A stretch of 64,000 bases of DNA from JBBSAT01 sp044223665 (GCA_044223665.1 JBGALT010000012.1:1-64000); one strand, 5' to 3'. Shown: positions 36,939 to 45,754, counted from the stretch's first letter. Notes: generated from the letters alone by a model not told the origin. Numbers and translations are program-made.

Positions 36939-38222
36939 TCATCGAGGCGCGAACGGGCGCTCGCGCGGCGGCAAGAGGAAGTCGAGCGCGCGCGGCAGGC
37001 GGCGCGCCCAGCTCGCCTCGTCGTGGGTGCCGCCCGGCTCCACGACGTAGCGCAGGTCCGCGCCCTCGACGTAGCCGAGCGTGCGGTACGCCGCGGCGAG
37101 ATCGGCGGTGTCGGTGACACCGTCCATCGAGCTGCCCGAGTCCCCCGAGTCGACGTAGACACGCACCGCGCGAGGCGTGGTGAGGGCGAGGACCTCGCCG
37201 AGGATCCAGCGGTCGTTCCACCACGTCGACGGGCTCATCGCACCGAGCCGGCCGAAGGTGCCCGCGTGCGTGGCGCCGGCATGCACGGTGACGAGCCCGC
37301 CGAGCGACGAGCCCATCATCGCGGTGCTCTCGGCCTCGGTGCGCGTGCGGAGGATCGCGCGCACGCGCGGGAGCAGATCGCCCGTGAGCGCCGAGAGGTA
37401 CGCGTCGGCATCGCCGCCGCCGTAGCTCGGGTCGACCACGGGCGTGTACTCGTCGATGCGCGCCGCCGTGTTCTCGACGCCCACCACGATCGTCGGCGCG
37501 AACGTGTCGCAGCGGTCGCCCGGCGCGCAGGATCCGTCGAACGCGCAGCTCGCGCCGCTCGCGACGCAGTGCCCGCCCTCGGCGGCGGCGTCCATCGTCT
37601 CGTCCACCTGCCACTCGTGGCCACCGAATGCGAGCGCCCGATCGAAGAGGTTCTGCCCGTCGTGCATCCACAGCACCGGGAAGCGCGCCACCGCGTTCTC
37701 GTCGTAGCCTGCGGGTAGGTACGCGTAGACCGCGCGGGTGTTGCCGAGCGCCGGCGAAGCCCACGCGTCGAGGAGCGTGACCACGCGACCCTCGCCCGGC
37801 ACGAAGTGCGGTGCGATCTCGATCGCCTGGCCGGGCGCGAGGTGATAGTTCGGGCCGCGCGCCCAGCTCGCGTCGTCGAGGAAAGGCTTCAGCTCGGTCT
37901 CGACGACGAGGCCCTCGAGCGCCAGCTCGTACACGCCCGTGCCGAGGTCCCTCGCCTCGAGGCCGCTCGTCCAGTCGAGAGGGGCCTCCGCGCCGCGCAC
38001 GACGATGCGATGCCCGGATGGATAGACGATGCGGAGCGTCGTCGCGCTCCCGCCGCTCGCGTCGACCTCGGTCCCGACGTCGGCCAGGGCCCCGTCCACC
38101 AGCGCCGCGTCCACCAGCCCCGCGTCCCCGCGCGCGGCGTCGCTCGCGGCCGCATCGGCGCCCGAGGCGAGCCCGCCGCAGCTCGCCAAGAAGAGCCCCC
38201 ATCCCACGAGCGAAGCGCGCAC
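36939..38222 (-). CDS. esterase-D/Fes-like alpha/beta-hydrolase lipoprotein
   Basis: A 427-residue lipoprotein with signal peptide ending LFLASC and an Asp/Ala-rich linker. LLDAWASPALGNTRAVYAYLPAGYDENAVARFPVLWMHDGQNLF is the hallmark of the esterase D / enterochelin esterase-like family. ESTAMMGSSLGGLVTVHAG contains the nucleophile Ser, and EPGGTHDEASWARRLPRALDFLL the catalytic His. An insertion with four Cys (HCVASGASCAFDGSCAPGDRC) lies before IVVGVEN. It is probably an exported carboxylic ester hydrolase, next to the MOSC gene (10 bp away). Confidence 0.85.
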   Translation of the reverse strand: MRASLVGWGLFLASCGGLASGADAAASDAARGDAGLVDAALVDGALADVGTEVDASGGSATTLRIVYPSGHRIVVRGAEAPLDWTSGLEARDLGTGVYELALEGLVVETELKPFLDDASWARGPNYHLAPGQAIEIAPHFVPGEGRVVTLLDAWASPALGNTRAVYAYLPAGYDENAVARFPVLWMHDGQNLFDRALAFGGHEWQVDETMDAAAEGGHCVASGASCAFDGSCAPGDRCDTFAPTIVVGVENTAARIDEYTPVVDPSYGGGDADAYLSALTGDLLPRVRAILRTRTEAESTAMMGSSLGGLVTVHAGATHAGTFGRLGAMSPSTWWNDRWILGEVLALTTPRAVRVYVDSGDSGSSMDGVTDTADLAAAYRTLGYVEGADLRYVVEPGGTHDEASWARRLPRALDFLLPPRERPFAPR

Positions 38223-38232
38223 GCGCCCAGCT

Positions 38233-39075
38233 CTACGATGCGCGCGCCGGAGCGTCGAACGCCGGGGGCTCGATGCGCTCCACGACGTGCACCGGATCGC
38301 CGAGCGCGATCGTGCCGAGGGAGGTCGGCGCGAGGTTCACGCCGAACCACACGCCGTTCTCGCGCCGCCGGAAGCTCGCGAGCGTGCGGAGGGGCTCGGC
38401 GCCGAGGCGCGCCGTGGAGGGATCGATGGTCGTCATCACGCAGCGCTCGCACGGCTTGGGTGCGCGCATGCCGACGCTCCCCACCTCCAGCGTGCCCCAA
38501 GCGTCCTCGTCCCAGGCGGCGCCTCCGCGCACGACGAGGTTCGGTCGGAACCGCGACATCGGCACGCGCTGGCCGCCTCGGCCCTCGATGCGATCTCCGA
38601 GCGCGTCGAGCGAGGCGAGGGTGCACGCGAGCAAGGGATACCCGTCGGCGAAGCTCACCTCTTCTCCGGGCAACGCGCGCTTGCTGGCGAGCGGCGAGGG
38701 CTCGCCGTCCGGCAGGTGCACCAGGCGAAGGGGCCGGCCGAGCCAGGCGCTGAACCAGCGGCTGCCTTCGTCGTGCACGCGAGCGTGGATGGGCCGCGAC
38801 CACACCTCGACCGCCACGCGCTCTCCGTCCTCGTGCGTCCGCGGCAGGCGCAGCTCGCCTGCGTCGGGCTGGCTCGCCACGATTGCTTCGCCCTCGATCG
38901 CGACGTCGACCAGCGCGAGCCGCGGCTCCTCGCGCTGGGAGAAGAACCGGCCGCGCTCGTCGACCAGCATCCAGCGTCGATCCCCGGCCAGGCCCCGCTT
39001 CTCCACGCGCGCGTGCGAGACCGCGATACCGCGGCAGCTCTTGATCGGAAAGACGACGATGGACGAGAGCTCCAT
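38233..39075 (-). CDS. MOSC-domain protein (YcbX/mARC family)
   Basis: A 280-residue protein. The N-terminal MOSC beta-barrel (VVFPIKSCRGIAV, GLAGDRRWMLVDERGRFFSQRE) is followed by a MOSC domain with FRPNLVV and the PKPCERCVMTTIDP motif, whose cysteine coordinates molybdenum in YcbX and mammalian mARC proteins. Such enzymes reduce N-hydroxylated compounds using the sulfurated molybdenum cofactor and need an electron partner. No 2Fe-2S domain is fused here, unlike E. coli YcbX. It lies 18 bp downstream of the PP2C gene, on the same strand. Confidence 0.88.
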   Translation of the reverse strand: MELSSIVVFPIKSCRGIAVSHARVEKRGLAGDRRWMLVDERGRFFSQREEPRLALVDVAIEGEAIVASQPDAGELRLPRTHEDGERVAVEVWSRPIHARVHDEGSRWFSAWLGRPLRLVHLPDGEPSPLASKRALPGEEVSFADGYPLLACTLASLDALGDRIEGRGGQRVPMSRFRPNLVVRGGAAWDEDAWGTLEVGSVGMRAPKPCERCVMTTIDPSTARLGAEPLRTLASFRRRENGVWFGVNLAPTSLGTIALGDPVHVVERIEPPAFDAPARAS

Positions 39076-39093
39076 CGCGGCTCCGCCCGCCGG

Positions 39094-40395
39094 TCAGCCC
39101 TGGGAGTGGTTGAAGGGCGAAGGATAGAGCCCCAGCCGCATCGTCGACTTCTGGACGCCCGCCGAGGTCGTGGCCTCGTGGAAGAGATAGAAGTCGTCCA
39201 GGCGCAGCGACAGCGTCTGCGCGAGGCGCCAGAGGAACTTCGTCGCGAGCACGGAGTCCTGCTGCAGCAGGGCGTAGAACTGCGGGCGATCGAGGGCCAA
39301 GAGGCGGCACTTCGTCTCGGCGCGCACCGTCGCCGAGCGCGGGCGCTGGCTGAGGAGCGCCATCTCGCCGAAGTGGCTGCCGGCGCCGAGCGACGCGACC
39401 GGGAGCTGGCCGCGCTCGACCACCATCTTGCCGTCGACGAGCACGAAGAGCGTCTCGCTGATCTCGCCCTCGTGGATGACGATGTGGCCCGCGTCGACGT
39501 CCTGCGGGACGAACGCGTTGCCGACGCGCACGAGCTCGCTCATCGAGCACTCGACGAAGAGCTCGATGTTCGAGAGCGCGTCGAACTTGGCGTTGACGAG
39601 CGTCATGCGCTTGGTCTCGGCCGTCTTCTCCTCGAACGAGACGCTCTGCGCGCGCAGGACGATCGTGGAGATGTTGTCCTCGCCGCCGCGGTCGTTCGCG
39701 AGCGCGATGAGCTTCTTGGGGACCTCGGTGATCGCGGGCACGCCCATGATCGCCGGCAGCTCGCCACCGTCGCCGAGGTAGCCGTGGAGGCCGTCCGAGC
39801 ACAGCATCAGCGTGTCGCCGTCGAGGATGTCGAAGATGAGCGTGTCCACGATCACGCTCTCGAGCGGGCCGACCGCCCGCGTGATGATGTTGTGGTGCGT
39901 GCTCTCGCGCGCCTGCTCGGGTGTCATCATCCCGTAGCGGATCGCCTCTTGGAGGAAGGTGTGATCCTCGCTGAGCTGGTGCAGGTGTCCCTGGCGCACG
40001 AGATAGAGGCGCGAGTCGCCGACGTGGCCCATCACGCCCTTGCCGCCGCGGACGAGCACGGAGCAGAAGGTCGTGCCCATGCCCTTCTTGCCCTTCTCGG
40101 CTTGGCCCATGCGGAAGATCGTCTGCGAGGCGTCCTCGATGGCCTCGCGCAGGAGCTGCGCCGCGCGATCGATCGGCAGCTCGCCCCGATCGATTCGGAC
40201 GAGCTCGTCCTTCTTGGCGCGCAGCGCGGCCTGCACGTGGGTCGCGGCCGTCTTGGAAGCGACCTCGCCCGCCGCGTGCCCGCCCATCCCGTCGCAGACC
40301 ACGTAGAGACCGAGCTCGGTGTCGACGAGGAACGAGTCCTCGTTCAGCTGGCGCTCGCGACCGACGTCCGATTCCCCCACCACAGCGATCTGCAT
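39094..40395 (-). CDS. PP2C-type phosphatase with C-terminal cNMP-binding domain
   Basis: A 433-residue cytoplasmic protein. The PP2C domain (~1-275) has all metal-site motifs: RERQLNEDSF, VCDGMGGHAAGE (Asp35), GMGTTFCSVLV, GHVGDSRLYLV, LCSDGLHGYL and GGEDNISTIVL. From ~285 to 400 lies a cyclic-nucleotide-binding fold: FVPQDVDAGHIVIHEGEISETLFVLVDGKMVVE and GSHFGEMALLSQRPRSATVRA, with the FGEMALL phosphate-binding cassette. It should dephosphorylate Ser/Thr phosphoproteins, possibly controlled by cAMP or cGMP. The four kinases in the window are candidate partners, though that is guesswork. ATG 40395 starts the domain; the frame is open further upstream. Confidence 0.92.
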   Translation of the reverse strand: MQIAVVGESDVGRERQLNEDSFLVDTELGLYVVCDGMGGHAAGEVASKTAATHVQAALRAKKDELVRIDRGELPIDRAAQLLREAIEDASQTIFRMGQAEKGKKGMGTTFCSVLVRGGKGVMGHVGDSRLYLVRQGHLHQLSEDHTFLQEAIRYGMMTPEQARESTHHNIITRAVGPLESVIVDTLIFDILDGDTLMLCSDGLHGYLGDGGELPAIMGVPAITEVPKKLIALANDRGGEDNISTIVLRAQSVSFEEKTAETKRMTLVNAKFDALSNIELFVECSMSELVRVGNAFVPQDVDAGHIVIHEGEISETLFVLVDGKMVVERGQLPVASLGAGSHFGEMALLSQRPRSATVRAETKCRLLALDRPQFYALLQQDSVLATKFLWRLAQTLSLRLDDFYLFHEATTSAGVQKSTMRLGLYPSPFNHSQG

Positions 40396-40538
40396 GGGAC
40401 GAGAGATTGCCGGATCCCGGCACACCCCCTCAAGCCCCGCGGTGCACCTCGTGGCAAGCTCTCGATCATGCGGCAAGCCCCGGGAACGTTCGGCGAGCGA
40501 TGCCCGTATGATCGCGCTCGCCCACGGGGAGCGCGCGC

Positions 40539-41198
40539 ATGACGCGGGGCGCCATCACGCTGTTCCGATATCGCGGCATCCCCATCCGCGCGCACTGGTC
40601 GCTGCCGCTCGTCGCGCTGATGATGGGCGGCCTGCGGCTCGCGCCTGGCGCCTGGCTGGGGTGGCTGCTCGTCGTGATGCTGCACGAGATGGGGCACGCC
40701 TTCTGGGCCCTGCACTACCGCATGGAAGTGCAGGAGATCCTGCTGCACGGCCTGGGAGGCCACTGCCGCTACGTCGGCGCGCCGAGCCCACGCCAGCGCG
40801 CCGTGGTCGCTTGGGGCGGGGTGATCGCGCAGGGCCTCCTCTTCGCGATCGTCTGGCCGCTCTCGGCGCTGGTGCCGGCGCGCGACACGTTCGTCGCCGA
40901 TCTCTACGACGTGCTGCTGGGCCGAAACCTCTCGGTCGCCCTGTTCAACCTGATCCCGATCCCGCCGCTCGACGGCGCCGAGGCCTGGAAGCTCCTGCCG
41001 ATGCTCTTTCGCCGCGAGCGCGAGGTCGCGCCGCGGGACGTGGCGCGCGCGCGGCGCTCGGTCGCGCCGAAGACCCTGGGAGAGGCGATCGGCCCGGTCG
41101 ACGAGGCCGCCGTTCGAGACACGGTGCGACGCGCGCTCGACGAGGCCCGGCGCTCCTCCCGCGAAGAAGGCGACGCAGAGCCGACGCGGCGTCGTTGA
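40539..41198 (+). CDS. site-2 protease family (M50) membrane protein
   Basis: A 219-residue membrane protein with four to five hydrophobic segments. HEMGH at 49-53 supplies zinc ligands and the catalytic Glu; NLIPIPPLDGAEAW near residue 130 supplies the third ligand Asp. These are the two signatures of S2P-like intramembrane proteases. The protein is short, without PDZ or CBS domains, and has a charged cytoplasmic tail of ~70 residues. Substrates are unknown. It is divergent from the PP2C gene, and mobile element copy 2 begins 30 bp after its stop. Confidence 0.85.
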   Translation: MTRGAITLFRYRGIPIRAHWSLPLVALMMGGLRLAPGAWLGWLLVVMLHEMGHAFWALHYRMEVQEILLHGLGGHCRYVGAPSPRQRAVVAWGGVIAQGLLFAIVWPLSALVPARDTFVADLYDVLLGRNLSVALFNLIPIPPLDGAEAWKLLPMLFRREREVAPRDVARARRSVAPKTLGEAIGPVDEAAVRDTVRRALDEARRSSREEGDAEPTRRR

Positions 41199-41228
41199 CG
41201 ACGTCGATGCCAAAGGGGCCTCGGCGCC

Positions 41229-41670
41229 GGGTGTGATCCAGCGCGGTGGTGAAGTCCTGCGACGAGACTGCTGCGCAGAACGGTCGAGGCCTCATGCATG
41301 TCGCGTCGCGAGACCGGCCTTCAGGCGTCGCCTGGCGGCGGGGCCTATAGCCAATTGCGACCGATAGGTCGCACCTGGGCACATAGGCGGCGCGCAGCGC
41401 GCCGCGCAGATCACACGGAGCAAGCAGGTGGTTCCCAGCCGTCTTTCTTGTCGCGATCTGCGCCGCGCCATGCGCGGCCTACGTCGCCAGTCGCGTCCTC
41501 GCGGACGCAATTGGCTATAGGCCTCGCCTTCCCGAGGCCGGAGCGGAGCGGCCTTGGGGCCGTGAGCACCGACCGCAGGGGGAGGTGGCGAGCGCCCGAG
41601 CTTGCTCGGACGCGGCATCAAGGCCGGGATCGCGGCGCGTCGCCGCTGAGCACCGCCAGCGATCACACCC
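41229..41670 (+). mobile_element. TIR element, copy 2 (442 bp, with nested insertion)
   Basis: Same ends as copy 1 (GGGTGTGATC and GATCACACCC), flanked by a perfect 9-bp duplication CTCGGCGCC (41220-41228 and 41671-41679). The central palindrome is split by a 151-bp insert at 41358-41508. Without the insert the element is the usual ~285 bp. The right end is 51 bp before the start codon at 41722. Confidence 0.9.
41358..41508. mobile_element. 151-bp fold-back element nested in copy 2
   Basis: Flanked by CAATTG on both sides (41352-41357 and 41509-41514), a hexamer present only once in copies 1 and 3. Its two halves form an imperfect inverted repeat of about 55 bp: the left arm starts CGACCGATAGGTCG and the reverse complement of the right arm starts CGTCCGCGAGGACG. 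No coding capacity. Confidence 0.75.
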
Positions 41671-41721
41671 CTCGGCGCCGTTGATGCGGCGCGAGGGCCG
41701 CGGTAGACGGTCGGCTCGGTC

Positions 41722-42833
41722 ATGCGTGCTCGTCGTCCGCACGATGTGTCCCTCGCCGCCGGCGCCCTCGGCGTCGCGATGCTCGTGCTCGCGTGCATGG
41801 CGCGCCGCCGCGCACCGAAGAGCCGCCGCCGCCGGTGACCGAGGTCGAAGCCCCGCCACCGCCGCCACCACCGGATCCCGTGGGCCCCGCGATCCCCGAG
41901 GACGAGGCCGCGCCCGAAGGCGGCGCGCCCTGCACGCGATCGAGCGAGTGCGGCGCGAGCGAGCTCGCCTGCCGTGGCGCACCGGGATGCGCGAGCCCCT
42001 GGGCCTGCGGCGCGCCGCGGCAGAGCTGTGGCCCCGACACCGTCTCGTACTGCGACTGCGACGGCATCACGTTCCACGCGCTGGCCGGCTGCCCCGGCCG
42101 CTCGTACGCGCACGTCGGGCCCTGCGACGACCCCGGCATCGCCGACGCCAGCTACGGCATTCCCGACGGGGACGAGCCGATCACGACGCGCGACCGCACG
42201 TGCACGTCGAGCGCCGACTGTCGCGGCGGCGAGATCTGCTACGGCCCACCGGGCTGCGGCATGGAGTGGCGCTGCGAGCGCGTGCGCGGGTGCTGGCGCG
42301 GCGGGCGGACCGAGTTCTGCGGCTGCGACGGCGCCACGTTCACCGCGCCCCGGCACTGCCCCGGCCAGCTCTACGCACGACGAGGGAGCTGCGACGAAGA
42401 GGTCGCGGTCGCCGAGACCCACGCGCCGCCGACCTCGAGTGTTCCGCCGCCCCCCACGGTGACGCGAGCTCCGCCGACGTCTTCGACCTCGTCGACCTCG
42501 TCGACCTCGTCGACCTCTTCCACGACGGCGAGCACGGCGACGAGCGCCGGGGCCACGACCCCCACGGCACCGCTGCCGCCGCTCGCGCCCGGCCAGTGTC
42601 GTAGCTCTCGCGACTGCGGGCGCGGCGAGGTCTGCGCCGGCGGCGCCGGCTGTGGCGACCCGTGGACGTGCATCCACCGCACCGAGCGCTGCAACCCCGA
42701 CACGCAGTACTTCTGCGACTGCGAGGGACACTCGTTCACCGCCAGCATGACGTGCCCGAGCCGCCCCTACGCGCATCGCGGCTCGTGCGCGATCGACCAG
42801 GCGATGGATCTCGCCGGAGCCGCGCTGCGTTGA
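41722..42833 (+). pseudogene. cysteine-rich lipoprotein, frameshifted at the signal peptide
   Basis: ATG 41722 encodes a good lipoprotein signal (MRARRPHDVSLAAGALGVAM, then LVLAC) but this frame stops about 40 codons on. The frame opening at GTG 41793 (347 codons to 42833) carries the mature protein: a proline-rich stretch, then three cysteine modules of the form CTRSSECGASELAC...CDCDGITFHALAGCPGRSYAHVGPC, separated by a Ser/Thr linker. The two frames meet exactly at the lipobox cysteine, so a single base is missing or two are extra near 41794-41800. It may be a real defect or a sequence error. The function of the cysteine modules is unknown. Confidence 0.68.
42485..42529 (+). repeat. 9-bp tandem repeat encoding SST
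   Basis: Four perfect units of GACCTCGTC and one GACCTCTTC inside the Ser/Thr linker of the cysteine-rich lipoprotein. Each unit keeps the frame, so copy-number change would only alter linker length. Confidence 0.85.
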
Positions 42834-43747
42834 CCCGCGGGCTCGCGACGCTCGTGGCGCTCGTGCTGGCTGGCGCCGCGCTGGCGCCGTGCGCGGCCTC
42901 GGCGCAGGACGAGCCCCTGGCCGCCGGGCGCGCGGCGCGCGAGGCTGGTGATCACGTCGCGGCGCTGCTCGCGTTCACCGAGGCGTGGGAAGCGAGCGCG
43001 GCGCCGATGGCGCGCGCGGAGATGGCGCGCGAAGAGCTGGCGCTCGGCAGGTACGCGCTCGCCGAGACGCACGCCGCCGAAGCGCTCTCGCTCGGCGCGG
43101 GCGACGTGCTCGAGCTCGGCGAAGACCTCGTCTCGATCCGGGATGCCGCGGCGGCTCACCTCGGGAGCCTCGAGGTGCGCTGCGACGGCGGCTGCGCGAT
43201 CGAGGTCGACGGAAGCCCGGTGGGCACCACCCCGCTGCCGCATCTGGTCCGCGTCGAGCCCGGCGACCACGTCGTGCGCGCCCACCGCGAAGGCCACGAG
43301 CCCGCCGAGTCGAGCGCGCACGTCGAGGCGCTCGGCGTCACGCGCATCACCCTCGCGCCGCGCTGGATCGACACCCGACCGATCCTCGAGCGGGGCGGCA
43401 CCGGCGACGGCCAGCGCATCGCGGGCGCGGTGATCCTCGGGGCCGGCGGCGCCTCGCTCCTCGTCGGGCTGGCGTCGCTGGGCGTCGAGCTCGACCGCGA
43501 CGCCTTCCTGCGCGGCGAGGCTTGCACGCCCACCGCCACCGGCGAGTCGCGCGAGATGCACTGCCCCGACGCTGCCTCGACGCGCGCCACCTACACCGAC
43601 GTCGCGCGCGCGACGCTCATCGCCGGCGCCGTGCTCGCCGCCGCCGGGATCGTCCTCTTGCTGACCGCGCCCTCCGATCCCGCCGCGCCCGCCGTCGCGT
43701 GTGCCCCCACGCTGGGCCCCGGCCTCGCGTGCGCCCTGCGCTTCTGA
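42830..43747 (+). CDS. PEGA-domain membrane protein
   Basis: A 305-residue exported protein. TTG 42830 overlaps the stop of the preceding lipoprotein gene (TTGA), implying coupling. The signal peptide LVALVLAGAALAPCAASA precedes a short TPR-like helical region (AGRAAREAGDHVAALLAFTEAWEAS, ARYALAETHAAEALSLGAGD-like) and a PEGA domain (GSLEVRCDGGCAIEVDGSPVGTTPLPHLVRVEPGDHVVRA). Two transmembrane helices near 205-225 and 265-285 anchor the C-terminus. PEGA/TPR proteins are frequent in myxobacteria beside Ser/Thr kinases, and a kinase gene follows. Its role is unknown. Confidence 0.8.
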   Translation: MTRGLATLVALVLAGAALAPCAASAQDEPLAAGRAAREAGDHVAALLAFTEAWEASAAPMARAEMAREELALGRYALAETHAAEALSLGAGDVLELGEDLVSIRDAAAAHLGSLEVRCDGGCAIEVDGSPVGTTPLPHLVRVEPGDHVVRAHREGHEPAESSAHVEALGVTRITLAPRWIDTRPILERGGTGDGQRIAGAVILGAGGASLLVGLASLGVELDRDAFLRGEACTPTATGESREMHCPDAASTRATYTDVARATLIAGAVLAAAGIVLLLTAPSDPAAPAVACAPTLGPGLACALRF

Positions 43748-43761
43748 CGGCCGTTCCCTCG

Positions 43762-44048
43762 GGGTGTGATCCAGGGAGGGGGTGAAGTCTTGCCGCGAGG
43801 CCGCTGCGCAGAACGGTCGAGGTCTGCTGCATGTCGCGTCGCGAGACCGGCCTTCAGGCGTCGCCTGGCGGCGGGGCCTATAGCCAATTGGCTATAGGCC
43901 TCGCCTTCCCGAGGACGGGGCGGAACGGCCTTGGGGCCGTGAGCACCGACCGCAGGGTGAGGTGGCGAGCGTCCGAGCTTGCTCGGACGCGGCATCAAGG
44001 CCGGGATCGCGGCGCGTCGCGGCTGGACCCCCTTCCGCGATCACACCC
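43762..44048 (+). mobile_element. TIR element, copy 3 (287 bp)
   Basis: Ends GGGTGTGATC and GATCACACCC, flanked by a perfect 9-bp duplication GTTCCCTCG (43753-43761 and 44049-44057). Same orientation and internal order as copies 1 and 2. The internal hairpin at 43969-43990 carries a paired T/A change relative to copy 1, so pairing is kept. Its right end is 47 bp before the kinase start. Confidence 0.9.
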
Positions 44049-44095
44049 GTTCCCTCGGCCGCGGAGGCGCGACGTTTGGTACCGTCCTCGTCGCG

Positions 44096-45754
44096 TTGCG
44101 GATCGACTCCGACAAGACCGAGAAGGTCGTTCGTCATCTCCGGACGATGGGCGGCGTGCTCGTCGGCGCGGCAGCGCTCGGCACGCTCATCATGGTGGTC
44201 GGGCTCGCGGTCCTGCTCATCGTCGTGTTCGGCGGTCATGCCGGCCACACGGTCGGCATCCAGGTCGCGGCGGGCGGCTGCATCTTCCTGGCCGCCGTCC
44301 TCGTGCCCGGGGTGGCTGCGACCTCGGCCGTCGTCGCCGCCGTGCGCTCGTTCCGGCAGGCGGCCGCGCTCGAGGTGCTGCGCGCGCAGAAGCTCCTCGA
44401 CGGAACCCTCGATCGGCAGGCGCTCGAGCTCCAGCTCGGCCGCGAGCGCGCCGAGCGGACCATCACCCGTGCCGTCGGGAGCGGAGCCCTCGTCACCACG
44501 ACGGGCGCGATGGGCGCGCCTCGGGCGATCGATCCGAGCCTCAGCCCGCGCCTGGCACCGACCCCCACGCCCGCGCTCTCCGGAGGCGCGAGCCCGCCGA
44601 CGCCGCGGGTGGTCGTTCCCGAGGCGGCCTACAGCCCGCGCGTGGCGCCCGCCTCCCTCGGCCTCGCCCCGACCTCGCTGGCGACGCCGAGCATCCGGCC
44701 AGGGGTGCTCGCCCCGGAGGTCCCGGACGGGAGCGCGCCGAGCGCGCGGACGGGAGGGCCCGGAGCGGGCGAGCCGATCAGCATCCGGCCTCCCCCCGGG
44801 CCTGCCGCGATGCCCGACACGCGCTCGCCGGGGCTCGTTCCGATGTCGCCGCTCGCGGGGCCGATGTCGCCGGTGGCCGCGCCGGCCCGCCCGCAGGTGC
44901 CCGAGGTGGTCGCGCTCGATCTCAGCGGACGCACCTTCAAGAGCACGTGGGTCGTGGAGCGGCGGCTCGCGAGCGGAGGGATGGGCGCGGTGTATCTGGC
45001 GCACCACGCGCGCACGGGACGGCGCTACGCCCTCAAGTCGCTCTTGCCGAGCGCGCAGCTCTCGGAGGCGGCGATCACGCGATTCGAGCGCGAGGCACGC
45101 GCCGCGACGGCCATCGGGCACGCGGGCATCGCGGCGGTGCACGACTTCGACGTGACGCCCGAGGGGCTGCACTACTTCGTCATGGACTTGCTCGAGGGCG
45201 AGTCGCTCGAGTCGCGCCTGGCGCGCGTGGGCCGCCTGCCGTGGCCCGACGCCAAGCGCGTGGTGCTCGACGTCGCCGACGCGCTCGCGGCCGCCCACCG
45301 AGCGGGCGTCCTGCACCGCGACGTGAAGCCGTCCAACGTGTTCATGGCGCAGGGGCCCGGCGGCCACGAGCGCGCCATGCTCGTCGACTTCGGCCTCGCC
45401 AAGCCGATCCGCCCCGGGCACGGCGAGTCCGTCACGCGGACCGGCGCGATCGTGGGGACCGCGCACTACATGTCGCCCGAGCAAGCGCGCAGCGAGCCGG
45501 TGGACGAGCGCACCGACGTCTACGGGCTCGGCGCGACGCTCTACGAGATGATCGCCGGAGTTCCGCCCTTCCTCGGCGCGAGCCCCTTCGCCGTGATGGC
45601 GATGCTGCTCGAGGAGCAAGCGGTGGCCCCGAGCCAGCTGACCCCCGGCACGCCGCCGGCCGTGGACGCGCTCGTGCTGCGCGCGATCGCGAAGGCGCCC
45701 GATGCGCGCTTTCCGAACGTGCCGGCCCTGCGCGCCGCCGTCCAAGCGGCCTGA
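44096..45754 (+). CDS. membrane-anchored Ser/Thr protein kinase
   Basis: A 552-residue protein from TTG 44096. Two hydrophobic helices at ~18-46 and ~55-82 form an N-terminal hairpin; a coiled stretch follows to ~125. A Pro/Ala/Ser-rich linker of ~150 residues leads to a C-terminal kinase domain (~280-545): SGGMG 293-297, Lys314, HRD 407-409, DFG 431-433, SPE 460-462 region. The orientation is unusual, as most bacterial kinases have the kinase first. Residues ~203-232 of the linker are an in-frame inserted repeat with SIRP duplicated at both ends. The start lies just outside element copy 3; the open frame extends back into the element, which is not coding. Confidence 0.85.
   Translation: MRIDSDKTEKVVRHLRTMGGVLVGAAALGTLIMVVGLAVLLIVVFGGHAGHTVGIQVAAGGCIFLAAVLVPGVAATSAVVAAVRSFRQAAALEVLRAQKLLDGTLDRQALELQLGRERAERTITRAVGSGALVTTTGAMGAPRAIDPSLSPRLAPTPTPALSGGASPPTPRVVVPEAAYSPRVAPASLGLAPTSLATPSIRPGVLAPEVPDGSAPSARTGGPGAGEPISIRPPPGPAAMPDTRSPGLVPMSPLAGPMSPVAAPARPQVPEVVALDLSGRTFKSTWVVERRLASGGMGAVYLAHHARTGRRYALKSLLPSAQLSEAAITRFEREARAATAIGHAGIAAVHDFDVTPEGLHYFVMDLLEGESLESRLARVGRLPWPDAKRVVLDVADALAAAHRAGVLHRDVKPSNVFMAQGPGGHERAMLVDFGLAKPIRPGHGESVTRTGAIVGTAHYMSPEQARSEPVDERTDVYGLGATLYEMIAGVPPFLGASPFAVMAMLLEEQAVAPSQLTPGTPPAVDALVLRAIAKAPDARFPNVPALRAAVQAA
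44701..44779. mobile_element. 79-bp inverted-repeat element inserted in frame, copy B
   Basis: Core 44707-44774 begins GCTCGCCC and ends GGGCGAGC; 79 bp lie between direct repeats AGCATCCGGCC at 44690-44700 and 44780-44790. Repeat plus element is 90 bp, so the kinase frame is kept and 30 residues are added (start GVLAPEVPDG, end SIRP). The relative at 10527-10594 is on the opposite strand. Confidence 0.8.

Noticed and set aside
41298..41684. Open frame through TIR element copy 2 as a gene
   Set aside because: It runs through a nested insertion absent in the other copies, which shows the sequence is not a conserved protein.
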